NCBI GenBank assembly: GCA_964517675.1
Contig: CAZFEL010000001.1
Coordinates: forward strand, 186,001-250,000
Length of the DNA stretch: 64,000 bases
Reading direction: 5' to 3'
Source: Asbonarchaeum sp964517675
GTDB lineage: Archaea > Nanohalarchaeota > Nanosalinia > Nanosalinales > Nanoanaerosalinaceae
Position numbers and translations under genes: made by a program. Within the stretch, counting starts at the first letter, position 1. Each line of letters opens with the position of its first letter. Below are positions 42,828 to 50,998 of this stretch, piece by piece. The notes beneath the pieces were generated by a model. The model ran no database searches and was not told the origin of the DNA. It saw only the letters and a program-made list of their open reading frames with translations.

Positions 42828-44333
42828 ATGCCTGATGCGTACTCGGAACAGCTGACCTCGCATGTCGTCCAAAACGGTTTCATCTGGGGGCCCGAGCCGG
42901 AGATCTACGGTGGCCTCGCCGGCTTCTACACGTACGGCCCGATGGGGAAGCTGCTGAAGAACAAGGTCGAGGACGTCATGCGGGACGTGTTCCGGGAGCA
43001 CCACTTCTACGAGGTCGAGGCACCGATCATCATGCCTGAGAAGGTCTGGGATGCCTCAGGCCATCTCGAGACATTCGTCGACCCGATGGTGCTGTGCTCT
43101 GACTGCTCGGGAAGCTTCCGGGCGGACAAGCTGATCGAGGAAACGACCGAGATCGAGGCCGCGGACGGCTTCGGCGACGAGAAGCTCCTCGCGTTGCTGG
43201 ATGAGCACGATATCACGTGCCCGTCCTGTGGTGGCGAGTTCCTCGATGAGGTCAACGACTATAACCTGATGATGGAGACAGAGGTCGCCGGCGATACCGC
43301 GTACAACCGGCCGGAGACCGCGACGACGACGTACCTGCCGTTCAACCGGTACTGGCGGTTCTTCAGGAAGAAGCTGCCGATGAAGGTCTTCCAGATCGGG
43401 AAGGCGTTCCGCAACGAGATCTCGCCGCGCCAGCACGTGCTGCGTGGCCGCGAGTTCACCCAGGCGGAGGGCCAGATCTTCGTCGATCCCGGCAAGAAAA
43501 ACGACTGGGATAAGTATGACCGGATCAAGGACCGCGAGCTCCCGTTCTGGACCGCGGAGATGCAGGAAAGCGATGATACCTGGGGCCGGATGACTGTCGA
43601 GGACGCCAGGGACAGGGACCTCCTCTCTTCGGACGTGTATTCGTGGTGCATCGCGGTCGCGTACGAGCTGTTCACGTCGGTCGGGATCCCGGAGGACCGC
43701 ATCCGGCTGCGCGAGCACACGGATGATGAGAAGGCCCATTATGCGAAGGATGCGTGGGATGTCGAGATCAGGCTGGACAGCTTCGGCTGGACGGAAGTCT
43801 GCGGTGTCCACGACCGAGGAGACTATGACCTGAAGCAGCATGCGGAGCGCTCGTCCGAGTCGATGATCGTGCGGAACGAGGACAACGAGAAGATCACGCC
43901 GCACATCTTAGAGATCGCTTTCGGGACCGATAGGCCCGTATTCGCGCTGCTTGACATCTTCTTCGATGCGGAGGACGGCGAGTTGCACATCCCGAAGCAT
44001 GTCGCACCGCTGGACGCTGCTGTGTTCCCACTGGTCAACAAGGAGGGTCTGCCGGAGATCGCGGAGGAGATCTACCGCCAGCTCCACGAGCAGAAGTTCG
44101 ACGTGGAGTACGATGATTCCGGCAGCATCGGGAAGCGGTACGCCCGCAACGACGCCAAGGGCACCGCGATCTGTATCACGGTCGATTTCGACACGAAAGA
44201 CGATGATACCGTGACAATGCGGGACCGGAACAGCGAGGACCAGGTCCGGATCAAGATCGAGGATCTGGGCGATGCCCTGGAGCGGTGGCTGTACACGGAT
44301 GTCGTATTCGAGGACATCGGCGAACCGGTCTGA
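42828..44333 (+). CDS. glyS: glycyl-tRNA synthetase, archaeal/eukaryotic alpha2 type
   Basis: A 501-residue class II synthetase. Motif 1 region: GFIWGPEPEIYGGLAGFYTYGPMG. Insert Cys pairs CSDCSGSF and CPSCGGEF suggest a zinc site. Motif 2 has FQIGKAFRNEISPRQHVLRGREFTQAE and motif 3 has AFGTDRPVFALLDIFF. The anticodon domain follows (HVAPLDAAVFPLVNKEGL). ATG 42828 is 27 bases after a TATA box (around 42796-42804) and is preferred over GTG 42819. Confidence 0.95.
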   Translation: MPDAYSEQLTSHVVQNGFIWGPEPEIYGGLAGFYTYGPMGKLLKNKVEDVMRDVFREHHFYEVEAPIIMPEKVWDASGHLETFVDPMVLCSDCSGSFRADKLIEETTEIEAADGFGDEKLLALLDEHDITCPSCGGEFLDEVNDYNLMMETEVAGDTAYNRPETATTTYLPFNRYWRFFRKKLPMKVFQIGKAFRNEISPRQHVLRGREFTQAEGQIFVDPGKKNDWDKYDRIKDRELPFWTAEMQESDDTWGRMTVEDARDRDLLSSDVYSWCIAVAYELFTSVGIPEDRIRLREHTDDEKAHYAKDAWDVEIRLDSFGWTEVCGVHDRGDYDLKQHAERSSESMIVRNEDNEKITPHILEIAFGTDRPVFALLDIFFDAEDGELHIPKHVAPLDAAVFPLVNKEGLPEIAEEIYRQLHEQKFDVEYDDSGSIGKRYARNDAKGTAICITVDFDTKDDDTVTMRDRNSEDQVRIKIEDLGDALERWLYTDVVFEDIGEPV

Positions 44334-44373
44334 CCGGTACGTGTTTAACCTGGGGGCACGAAGGTGATCATGC

Positions 44374-45339
44374 ATGGGAGAATGCTCTGAGTGTGGAGAG
44401 TCGGTCTCGATGCCGTTCTCCTGTAAGTTCTGCGGACAGAGCTTCTGCTCTTCTGACCGGTTGCCTGAGAACCACGACTGCGGCGGTCTGGAGGAGTACC
44501 GTGCGGATACGAAAAAAGAGAGCGATGAGATAACCTATGACATCCAGCGGAAGGAGAAAGAATATGAAAAGAAGCAGAACAAGCAGGAGGCTGGTCTGCT
44601 TGGCAGGGTGAAGCGGAAGGCCGACTCGGTCAAGCGGACGGTCGAACGGAAGCTTTCCGGGGTAGGTAGCGGAAAGCGTCGGGTACAGCCTGGACCACGG
44701 TCCCGGGCTCAGCGTTCTCCGGTGAGGGGGGCGATGCAGCAGGCATTCCCGGAGATCGGGACCTTCGTCCTGCTGGGGGCCATCTTTGTAGGGTTCCTGG
44801 TCCAGAACGCCATCGGTCTCCGGCCGTCGCTGTTCGAGTACGGGCTGATGGCGGAGGCTGTCATAGCGGAGCCGTGGCGGATCGTGACGTCGATGTTCAT
44901 GCATACCGGAACGGCGCATCTGCTGGTGAACGGGATGGTGCTTTTCTTCTTCGGTGCTGAACTGGAGAAACGGATCGGTACAGGCTCGTTCCTGGGGCTG
45001 TATGCCCTTGCGGGGGTGGTGGCTGCAGCAGGCTATATCGGGTTCGCACACGTCACAGGGAACATGGGTGTCCCGGCTGTCGGTGCCTCGGGAGCACTGT
45101 ACGGAGTCTTCGCCGCACTGGCAATGATAGCGCCCGAGATACGTGTCTTGGCATTTTTCATCATCCCGATGAAGATCAGGACGGCCCTTGTCGGGTTCGT
45201 GCTCCTTGATGTCTTCCTGCTCACCCGTTCGGTCCCGATAGCGTCCGCTGCCCATCTTTCGGGGCTCCTCGTGGGACTTATCTATGGCTACAGGATGAAG
45301 GGAAGGGTGAAAAAGCGTTTCGATATGCTCAGCTTCTAG
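44374..45339 (+). CDS. AN1-type zinc finger fused to a rhomboid intramembrane protease
   Basis: The 321-residue protein starts with an AN1-like zinc finger (CSECG, then CKFCGQSFC and ENHDC, residues 4-36). A basic Lys/Arg/Glu-rich linker of about 70 residues follows. The rhomboid core (about 125-310) has six hydrophobic segments: HLLVNGMVLFFFG with the loop His/Asn, GASGALYGVF with the catalytic Ser, and ASAAHLSGLLVGLIYGY with the catalytic His. AN1-rhomboid fusions are known in haloarchaea. ATG 44374 has both AGGTGAT upstream and a TATA 29 bases away. Its stop interlocks with the pilin-like operon. Confidence 0.9.
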   Translation: MGECSECGESVSMPFSCKFCGQSFCSSDRLPENHDCGGLEEYRADTKKESDEITYDIQRKEKEYEKKQNKQEAGLLGRVKRKADSVKRTVERKLSGVGSGKRRVQPGPRSRAQRSPVRGAMQQAFPEIGTFVLLGAIFVGFLVQNAIGLRPSLFEYGLMAEAVIAEPWRIVTSMFMHTGTAHLLVNGMVLFFFGAELEKRIGTGSFLGLYALAGVVAAAGYIGFAHVTGNMGVPAVGASGALYGVFAALAMIAPEIRVLAFFIIPMKIRTALVGFVLLDVFLLTRSVPIASAAHLSGLLVGLIYGYRMKGRVKKRFDMLSF

Positions 45340-45908
45340 TCTATGCGTGTCTCACGCCAGACGGTGTCCCCGGTCCCTGCTTCGGTGTTGAGATAGGAGA
45401 GAACTTTGCGGGAGGTGGTGAACGTCGTGTCGAGGTCTGTCGAGTTGATCTCGATCTCCATTGTCCTGTCCTGTGTCGGGAAGCTGTAGGTCGAAACGTT
45501 CTGTGTCCCCAGGGTACCGATCTTGACTGCTGTATCATCGATCCGGAGCCACACGTCCTCCATCGTCTCTCCGCGGTAGTTCCCGATGGTGATGTTGTAG
45601 CTGTCATCCGTTGGAAGACCTATGAGGAAATGCATCTGGAGATCGATACCGTACTGAAGCGCCATGTATTGCTGGAAGTCGGTGTAGCCCCGTATATCCT
45701 TTTCGATGTTGCTCGAGGTCGCTTCTTCCTGGACGGAAGCCGAGACGGCCTTCGGGAATTCGTCAAGGGTGTTCTCGAACAGGGAGCGTGTGATATCATC
45801 GGATGTGAACGAGGTCGAGATGGAGTTGCTGATGCTGAGGATACCGATGAGCAGCCCCGCTATCAGAATGGTGCCGATGATGAAATACTGTCCTGTTCTC
45901 ACTCCCAT
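45336..45908 (-). CDS. pilin-like or secreted membrane-anchored protein, 190 aa (third gene of operon)
   Basis: A short charged start (MGVRTGQYFI) is followed at once by one hydrophobic helix (about 9-27) and a Ser/Thr-rich outer domain with several N-x-S/T sites. The layout matches archaeal type IV pilin-like proteins, but no clear class III signal cleavage site can be fixed. Its start overlaps the upstream gene's stop by 10 bases. The last of three overlapping genes that probably make one surface structure. Confidence 0.68.
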   Translation of the reverse strand: MGVRTGQYFIIGTILIAGLLIGILSISNSISTSFTSDDITRSLFENTLDEFPKAVSASVQEEATSSNIEKDIRGYTDFQQYMALQYGIDLQMHFLIGLPTDDSYNITIGNYRGETMEDVWLRIDDTAVKIGTLGTQNVSTYSFPTQDRTMEIEINSTDLDTTFTTSRKVLSYLNTEAGTGDTVWRETRID

Positions 45909-46552
45909 ACGAACACCCTGAGCTCTGTGGGGTTGAGTGTGTTGTTTGTGCCCGCTATATGACGTCCTTCACTGAGTATGGTCGTGTCGGTAGGGAGCTC
46001 CCGTGACTGCTGATACAGGTACTGCTCGACCTCGAACTCGAGGTCCGCACTCACTGCCGTGAAGTTGAGGGTGTTGGTGCCGGCGGTGGTGAGATCGGAG
46101 ATGTCCTCTTCGTGGTACCCGCTCTGGCTCGTGCGGAGCGCTGTCTGCCCATTGATATCAACGATGAGGCTGTCTGCCTGGTCGATCCAGAGCCGGAGGG
46201 TGGCCTGTTTTTCTGTTCCGTTGCCGCTGAACTCGTATTCCGAACTTGTCCCGGTGAACGTTCCCTCGGTGGTGTTCGTATAGAGGAGTCCGACAGCGAC
46301 ATCGAGCGGGACGAGGTAGTCATCGATGCGTTCTTCGAGGGCCTGGAGGTCCCGGTTGGCCATATCATCGCGCAGGGAGCCTGCCTGATCGAGTGCCATG
46401 GTGATGCTGCGTATGTTGTTCCGGGTCATGTCGTCCGCACCGCTGGAGTCTCCTGTGAACGTCGGTGCGGCGTTGAGGAGGAAGAGGAAGAATATAGTCG
46501 AGGCGATGACTGCTTCGAGCGTGGAGAGGAATCCCTGCCGTGTCACAGCCAT
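45899..46552 (-). CDS. pilin-like secreted protein, 217 aa (second gene of operon)
   Basis: It begins MAVTRQGFLSTLEAVIASTIFFLFLL. A Gln/Gly-Phe junction before a Glu-containing hydrophobic helix is the pattern of class III (prepilin) signals, where the Glu five residues in is conserved. The outer part is Thr/Ser/Asn-rich with several N-x-T sites (NTTEG, NGTEK, NFTAV). No further family is recognised. It overlaps both neighbours by 10 bases, so all three are translated together. Confidence 0.7.
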   Translation of the reverse strand: MAVTRQGFLSTLEAVIASTIFFLFLLNAAPTFTGDSSGADDMTRNNIRSITMALDQAGSLRDDMANRDLQALEERIDDYLVPLDVAVGLLYTNTTEGTFTGTSSEYEFSGNGTEKQATLRLWIDQADSLIVDINGQTALRTSQSGYHEEDISDLTTAGTNTLNFTAVSADLEFEVEQYLYQQSRELPTDTTILSEGRHIAGTNNTLNPTELRVFVWE

Positions 46553-47859
46553 ACTGACACCCTGAGGTCGGTGAGTGTGGTGTTTGCGAAGCGTCCGAGT
46601 ATGGAGGCGGGCTGCTCGATCACCGCGACCTGCTGGCTACCGGGAGCCTCTTGTCCCATCGTCGCCACGCCCTCGACGGTGATATTGAATCCCAGCCCGC
46701 TGAGGCCGAGCGTGTCACTGAGGACGCCGCTCGAGGCCTGGCTGAACGAGCGCACCTGTCGGGCGGACAGACCTCGTTCGCGTTCGACAGGGAGGACGCG
46801 GACTGTCGGTTGATCGAAGTACAGATCTATCTCCGACGCGATAGCGGTCTCGTCCCCGGTATGTGGCAGGAAGAGGGTCCTGGCGTCGCTGGAGGCGATC
46901 GTCACGTTTGCTGCGATATCGCCGGAGTTGTTCTCGATCGTTATGTCCATGTCTTCATGCATCAGACCGAGGCTGTATGTCGTCCCGCCTGTGTCGTGAA
47001 AGTCGGCGATGTCCGCCTCACCGCTGTACACGGTCCCGCTCTCGTTGATGTCCTCCGTTCTGCTGTCACCACTGTAGTTGGCGACATAGACTTCATCGAA
47101 TCTGTCCTGGAGGTCGATGCTGTACGTCGAGGGGGACGGACCGTCCTCCTGTCGCAGCCGGAGGCGGTTGTCCGCTCCGAAGGCGCGCAGGTACTTGGTT
47201 CCGGAGTCGTTGAACGTCGTGGTGGCACGGGTGACGCCGACGGTATGGTTGATTGTCGTGCTGCCGTCCGTGATCGTGGAGTCGGCGATGAGCTGCTGGT
47301 TCCCGTATCTGAGATCGGCGATACCGTTACTGTCGACTGTGTAGTTGATGTTGCCGTTGTATATCTCATCACCGGTCCTGAATACATCTTTCGTGTAGTT
47401 GCGTCCATCGAGATTCGTGCTGCGCGTGTAGATGATATCGAACGTCTCTTTGCTCCCGGTCAGGTTGGCATAGAAGATGGTGTCGTTGAGACCGAGGTCG
47501 GTCTGTGACCGGATCTCGCCCCCATCCTGGATGAGGAGGGTCGAGTCCGGGTCGACATCGCCCGGGTAACTGTACAGGACCTCGAGAGGGTACTGCTGTT
47601 CGCTGTGGGCTGTATCGATGGTGACAGGCATGCGATAGACGGTCCACTGGTTCAGCTCCCTGAACTCATCGATCCCGTCCATCGCCGACTGCTGGACGTT
47701 ATCGCTGAACGGGCTGGACGGCACTGCCAGACTGTTGGTGTAGATGAAACCGAGCGAGACCGTCGCTAAGAAGATGGTGAGCCCGATCGCGAAGTCGATG
47801 CCGATAGCCTGGCCTGAACGTCTGTGCAGCCGATGGACCATCCCTGGAACAGACCCCAT
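46543..47859 (-). CDS. large pilin-like surface protein, 438 aa (first gene of operon)
   Basis: A basic N-terminus (MVHRLHRRSGQAIGIDFAIG) leads into a hydrophobic helix (about 22-42). The rest is a long, acidic, Thr/Asp-rich beta domain with many N-x-S/T glycosylation sites. The RRSGQAIGIDFAIG junction resembles archaeal 'GQ'-type prepilin processing sites. A TATA box (47881-47889, minus strand) lies 26 bases before ATG 47859, so this gene heads the three-gene operon. No peptidase or assembly ATPase is in the window. Confidence 0.7.
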   Translation of the reverse strand: MGSVPGMVHRLHRRSGQAIGIDFAIGLTIFLATVSLGFIYTNSLAVPSSPFSDNVQQSAMDGIDEFRELNQWTVYRMPVTIDTAHSEQQYPLEVLYSYPGDVDPDSTLLIQDGGEIRSQTDLGLNDTIFYANLTGSKETFDIIYTRSTNLDGRNYTKDVFRTGDEIYNGNINYTVDSNGIADLRYGNQQLIADSTITDGSTTINHTVGVTRATTTFNDSGTKYLRAFGADNRLRLRQEDGPSPSTYSIDLQDRFDEVYVANYSGDSRTEDINESGTVYSGEADIADFHDTGGTTYSLGLMHEDMDITIENNSGDIAANVTIASSDARTLFLPHTGDETAIASEIDLYFDQPTVRVLPVERERGLSARQVRSFSQASSGVLSDTLGLSGLGFNITVEGVATMGQEAPGSQQVAVIEQPASILGRFANTTLTDLRVSVWL

Positions 47860-47906
47860 GCCCTATCATGGTGGGAGGCCGTATAAAACCCTTGAATCGG
47901 TGCCGG

Positions 47907-48437
47907 TCACGGCGTGATCCGGTCGACCTTGTAGTAGGTGATCCCTTTCTCGCTGTCGACGACGGCCCACAGCATCGTGGCGTGGATGTTCTGTGCAAGC
48001 CTGACGGCCCGTGACATCTCCGCGTAGCCGAGCTGGTGGTTCTCCGGGACGGCGTGGACGATCCATTTGGTATGTTCCTTCTGGCTCTTTGGTCCCTCTT
48101 TGTACGGGTTGACCCCGCGGGGGTAGACACGGAAGTGGGTGCCGAACTTGAACCCGGACTTGAGGATATAGCCCCGCTCCCGCAGGTCGGCATAGACCGC
48201 GTACTTCTGGGGGAACTCTTTGTCCGTCTGGCTGAACCTGTCGAACAGCTTGTCCTGGTCCAGGGTCTCGCCGTCCTCCTCGATCTCGAGTTCGTCCCGA
48301 TCGACGAGGTGCATCGCCTCGGATAGGGCCAGATCGAGGTGGTCCTCGAACTTCTTGCCGTAGTACAGCTCATCGTGGATCCGGTCGTACTCCTCGAAGA
48401 CCCGGACCTTGTTCTGGAGCAGGGTGCCTGTGACCAT
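47907..48437 (-). CDS. endA: tRNA-splicing endonuclease EndA family, catalytic Lys missing
   Basis: A 176-residue protein of the archaeal EndA fold, including GYILKSGFKFGTHFRVYPRG, EHTKWIVHAVPE and the final VRLAQNIHATMLWAVVD...ITYYKVDRI. The catalytic Tyr (Tyr105, in FRVY) and His (His122, in KEHTKWIVH) are in place. The third catalytic residue, the Lys of the family's 'VRKxxLxAVVD' segment, is replaced by Ala153 (IHATML). It may be the structural partner of an alpha2-beta2 enzyme or have altered activity. ATG 48437 begins MVTGTLLQNKVRVFEE; a longer start at 48458 is less likely. Confidence 0.87.
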   Translation of the reverse strand: MVTGTLLQNKVRVFEEYDRIHDELYYGKKFEDHLDLALSEAMHLVDRDELEIEEDGETLDQDKLFDRFSQTDKEFPQKYAVYADLRERGYILKSGFKFGTHFRVYPRGVNPYKEGPKSQKEHTKWIVHAVPENHQLGYAEMSRAVRLAQNIHATMLWAVVDSEKGITYYKVDRITP

Positions 48438-48476
48438 GGTCGAAGAAACACCTGACAATATTTAAAAAGGGTCGCT

Positions 48477-48743
48477 CTACCGGTACCGTTCCTTCAGCTG
48501 GCGTATCTCCCGGAGCTGGGCATCCAGATCCTCGGAGGCGAGCTCTTCCCTGGTCGAGTCCTGTTCTTTCTCCTTCCAGCCGCTCTGGAAGCTGTAGGAG
48601 TATTCTTCTTCCTCTTCCCCCTCGATGTGCTCGAGGAGAAGCTGGACGAGTTCGGCGTATTCCTCGTTGACCTGTTCCAGTTCCGCCAGCCGTTCCCGGG
48701 GAGTGCCGGACTCGTCCGTGTCCGGTCTGGAAGAGTCGTCCAT
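48477..48743 (-). CDS. small acidic coiled-coil protein, 88 aa
   Basis: Glu-rich, with heptad-like stretches ERLAELEQVNEEYAELVQLLL and AQLREIRQLKERY; it is probably a short coiled coil. No known family is recognised. Support: ATG 48743 lies 26 bases after a TATA-like ACTTTATG (48766-48774, minus strand). The promoter region is shared back to back with the phosphomannomutase gene. Confidence 0.65.
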   Translation of the reverse strand: MDDSSRPDTDESGTPRERLAELEQVNEEYAELVQLLLEHIEGEEEEEYSYSFQSGWKEKEQDSTREELASEDLDAQLREIRQLKERYR

Positions 48744-48821
48744 GGTACCGGGCTTGGAGCCGGAGCAACATAAAGTCCCGGGGTGGATGATTTTAAACGC
48801 CAGCAGCCCCCAGTCACCGGC

Positions 48822-50168
48822 ATGCCACTCGAGGAGATGTTCCGGGCATATGACATACGTGGGAACACCACGGATGACCTGACACCGGACGTGATGGAGA
48901 AGATCGGCCAGGCCTACGGCACCCATATCCAGCGTTCGGACGAACGCGAGGAGGTCTCTGTCGGCCACGACGCAAGGACGACATCCGAGGAGCTGTACAG
49001 GGCCTTCATCGACGGCCTCCGGTCGAGTGGGATCGAGCGGGTCTACGATCTGGGCCTCCAACCCTTCGGCGTGGTGCTGTTCCATTCCTGGCGTGAGGAG
49101 AACGAGGCGGCGTTCATCACGGCCTCCCACCTGCCGAAGGAGTGGAACGGGGTCAAGTTCTACCACCCGAACGGGATCGGGTACACCGCAGAGGAGAACG
49201 AGGCCATCAAGGAGCTCGTCCTCGAGGAGGACGTCGAGACAGGCCGGACGCCGCTGGAGGCGGCCAGTCCCCGTGAGGCGTACCTCGAGTACCTGACAGG
49301 CACGATCGATACGATCGACATGGAGGTAATCGCGGACTGCGGGAACGGCGTCGCCGGACTGACAGCACCCCCTCTCCTCACGCGGCTCGGCTGTCAGGTC
49401 GAGACGCTGTTCGGTGAGCCGGACGGGACCTTCCCGAACCGGACCTCGGACATCTCGGAGGACTCGATATCCGAGCTGCGAGACCGCGTAGCTGACCACG
49501 ACATCGGTGTGGCCTACGACGGTGACTCGGACCGGTGTGCCCTGGTGACACCGTCCGGGAGGCTCCTTTCGGCGGACGAGACCGCCTATATCGTCCTCGA
49601 TGAGCTCCTGGAGGACCACAACGAGACGGTCGTCGCGAACGTGGAATGCTCGCGGATGATCGAGGAGGTCGCGGCCAAGCACGGCTGTGAGGTCGAGCGC
49701 GTCAGGGTCGGGCACACGTACCTGTACAACGCCGTCATCGAGCACGATGCCGTCTTCGGGGTCGAGAAGGCAGGCCACTTCGCGGTTCCCCATGTTTTCA
49801 CCCTCGACGATGCGGTCGCTGCCTCGGCGGTCTTTCTCGCCCAGATAGCCTCCTCGGACAGGAGCTTCGAGGAGCAGGTCGAGGCGATCCCGGCGTACCA
49901 CGGCGACCGGATCGCATTCGAGTGCCCTGACAGCGTCAAGTTCGACGTCGTCGCGAAGCTCCAGGAGGAGCTCTCATCTGAGTTCGAGGAGACAAACACC
50001 GTCGACGGTATACGGGTCGACCTGGAGGAGGGCTGGATCCTGATACGGGCCTCGAACACGTCACCGAAGATACGGCTGACCGTCGAGGCCGAGACGGCGG
50101 CTGTCCGGGAGGAACTGTCGGAGCGGTTTTCAGGACGACTGGAGGACGCCATCGAGGCGGTACGATGA
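48822..50168 (+). CDS. phosphomannomutase/phosphoglucomutase (alpha-D-phosphohexomutase family)
   Basis: The 448-residue protein starts FRAYDIRGNTTDDLTPDV. The phosphoserine loop is TASHLPKEWNGVKF with Ser102, the metal loop is YDGDSDRC, and the sugar loop is GVEKAGHFAV. The late phosphate loop is RASNTSPKIRL. In most relatives the active loop reads TASHNP; here Asn is Leu. It interconverts hexose 1- and 6-phosphates for glycans. A TATA (48789-48797) lies 27 bases before ATG 48822. It overlaps nnrD by four bases (ATGA). Confidence 0.9.
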   Translation: MPLEEMFRAYDIRGNTTDDLTPDVMEKIGQAYGTHIQRSDEREEVSVGHDARTTSEELYRAFIDGLRSSGIERVYDLGLQPFGVVLFHSWREENEAAFITASHLPKEWNGVKFYHPNGIGYTAEENEAIKELVLEEDVETGRTPLEAASPREAYLEYLTGTIDTIDMEVIADCGNGVAGLTAPPLLTRLGCQVETLFGEPDGTFPNRTSDISEDSISELRDRVADHDIGVAYDGDSDRCALVTPSGRLLSADETAYIVLDELLEDHNETVVANVECSRMIEEVAAKHGCEVERVRVGHTYLYNAVIEHDAVFGVEKAGHFAVPHVFTLDDAVAASAVFLAQIASSDRSFEEQVEAIPAYHGDRIAFECPDSVKFDVVAKLQEELSSEFEETNTVDGIRVDLEEGWILIRASNTSPKIRLTVEAETAAVREELSERFSGRLEDAIEAVR

Positions 50169-50998
50169 GAGGGATGGCGGAGCTGTTCGGTGATCGGCCC
50201 GACGATGCGACAAAGACTGATTTCGGCACCATCGGGGTGATCGGTGGTGCCCGCGCCTATCCGTCCACGCCGGCGATACCGGCGCTGGCGGCTCTGCGGA
50301 CAGGGGCCGATCTCGCGGTCATAGCGGCACCTGAGCGGGCCGCGGACGCGAGTGCCGCCTTTGCACCGGACCTGATCACAAGGCCTGTTGCTGAGGAGCG
50401 GTTCCACCCTGATGATGTGGATGCGGTCCTTGAGGCTGTCTCCTCGTGCTCTTCACTGGTGATCGGGAACGGGGTGGGACGGAAGCGGTCGACAATCGAT
50501 GCCGTCGAGGTGATTGTCCGGAAGACCGAGGTCCCGCTGGTCCTGGATGCAGATGCGCTCCGTGCGAACATCAAGGATCTCGATACGGACGACCGCGAGG
50601 TCATCGTGACACCGCACAGGGGCGAGTTCGAGCGGCTGTACGAGGAGCCGGCCGACCAGCTCGGTGCAATCAAAGAGCAGGTCCGGAAGGCCTCCCACGT
50701 GCTCGGGACGACTGTGGTTCTGAAGGGGCCGGTCGATGTGGTCTCGGATGGTGCGAGCATCTATGCGAACTTCTCGGGCAACCCGTTCATGACGAAGGGC
50801 GGGACCGGCGATGTCCTGGCAGGGATCTGTGGAGCCCTGCTGTCCCGGACCACCCCGATGGACGCTGGCAGGCTCGGGACAGCGATAGCGGGGACGGCCG
50901 GTGATATCGTTGCGGAGGAGCTGAGCGAGTCTTTCCTGCTGGAGGACATGCTGGCGGAGATCGGTCCTGCGATCGACGATCTCACCGATCGTGACTGA
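50165..50998 (+). CDS. nnrD: ADP/ATP-dependent NAD(P)H-hydrate dehydratase
   Basis: A 277-residue ribokinase-like repair enzyme. GVIGGARAYPSTPAIPALAALRTGADLAVIAAPE starts the fold, PLVLDADALRANIKD and VTPHRGEFERL follow, and the catalytic NPFMTKGGTGDVLAGI is near 205-220. It restores NAD(P)H from its hydrated form. In many bacteria it is fused to the epimerase NnrE; here it stands alone and no epimerase is in the window. ATG 50165 overlaps the mutase stop. Its 3' end overlaps the NMN adenylyltransferase gene by 17 bases on the other strand. Confidence 0.88.
   Translation: MRGMAELFGDRPDDATKTDFGTIGVIGGARAYPSTPAIPALAALRTGADLAVIAAPERAADASAAFAPDLITRPVAEERFHPDDVDAVLEAVSSCSSLVIGNGVGRKRSTIDAVEVIVRKTEVPLVLDADALRANIKDLDTDDREVIVTPHRGEFERLYEEPADQLGAIKEQVRKASHVLGTTVVLKGPVDVVSDGASIYANFSGNPFMTKGGTGDVLAGICGALLSRTTPMDAGRLGTAIAGTAGDIVAEELSESFLLEDMLAEIGPAIDDLTDRD

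Noticed and set aside
11493..47880. Recurrent TCATGGTGGGA at 11493, 26808 and 47869 as a shared motif
   Set aside because: The contexts differ (inside a leader, at the spt5 start, between TATA and start). The match is short and likely chance.
48477..49901. A 474-codon open frame on the minus strand
   Set aside because: Most of it is antisense to the phosphomannomutase gene. Only the last 88 codons (from ATG 48743) have their own promoter and plausible composition.
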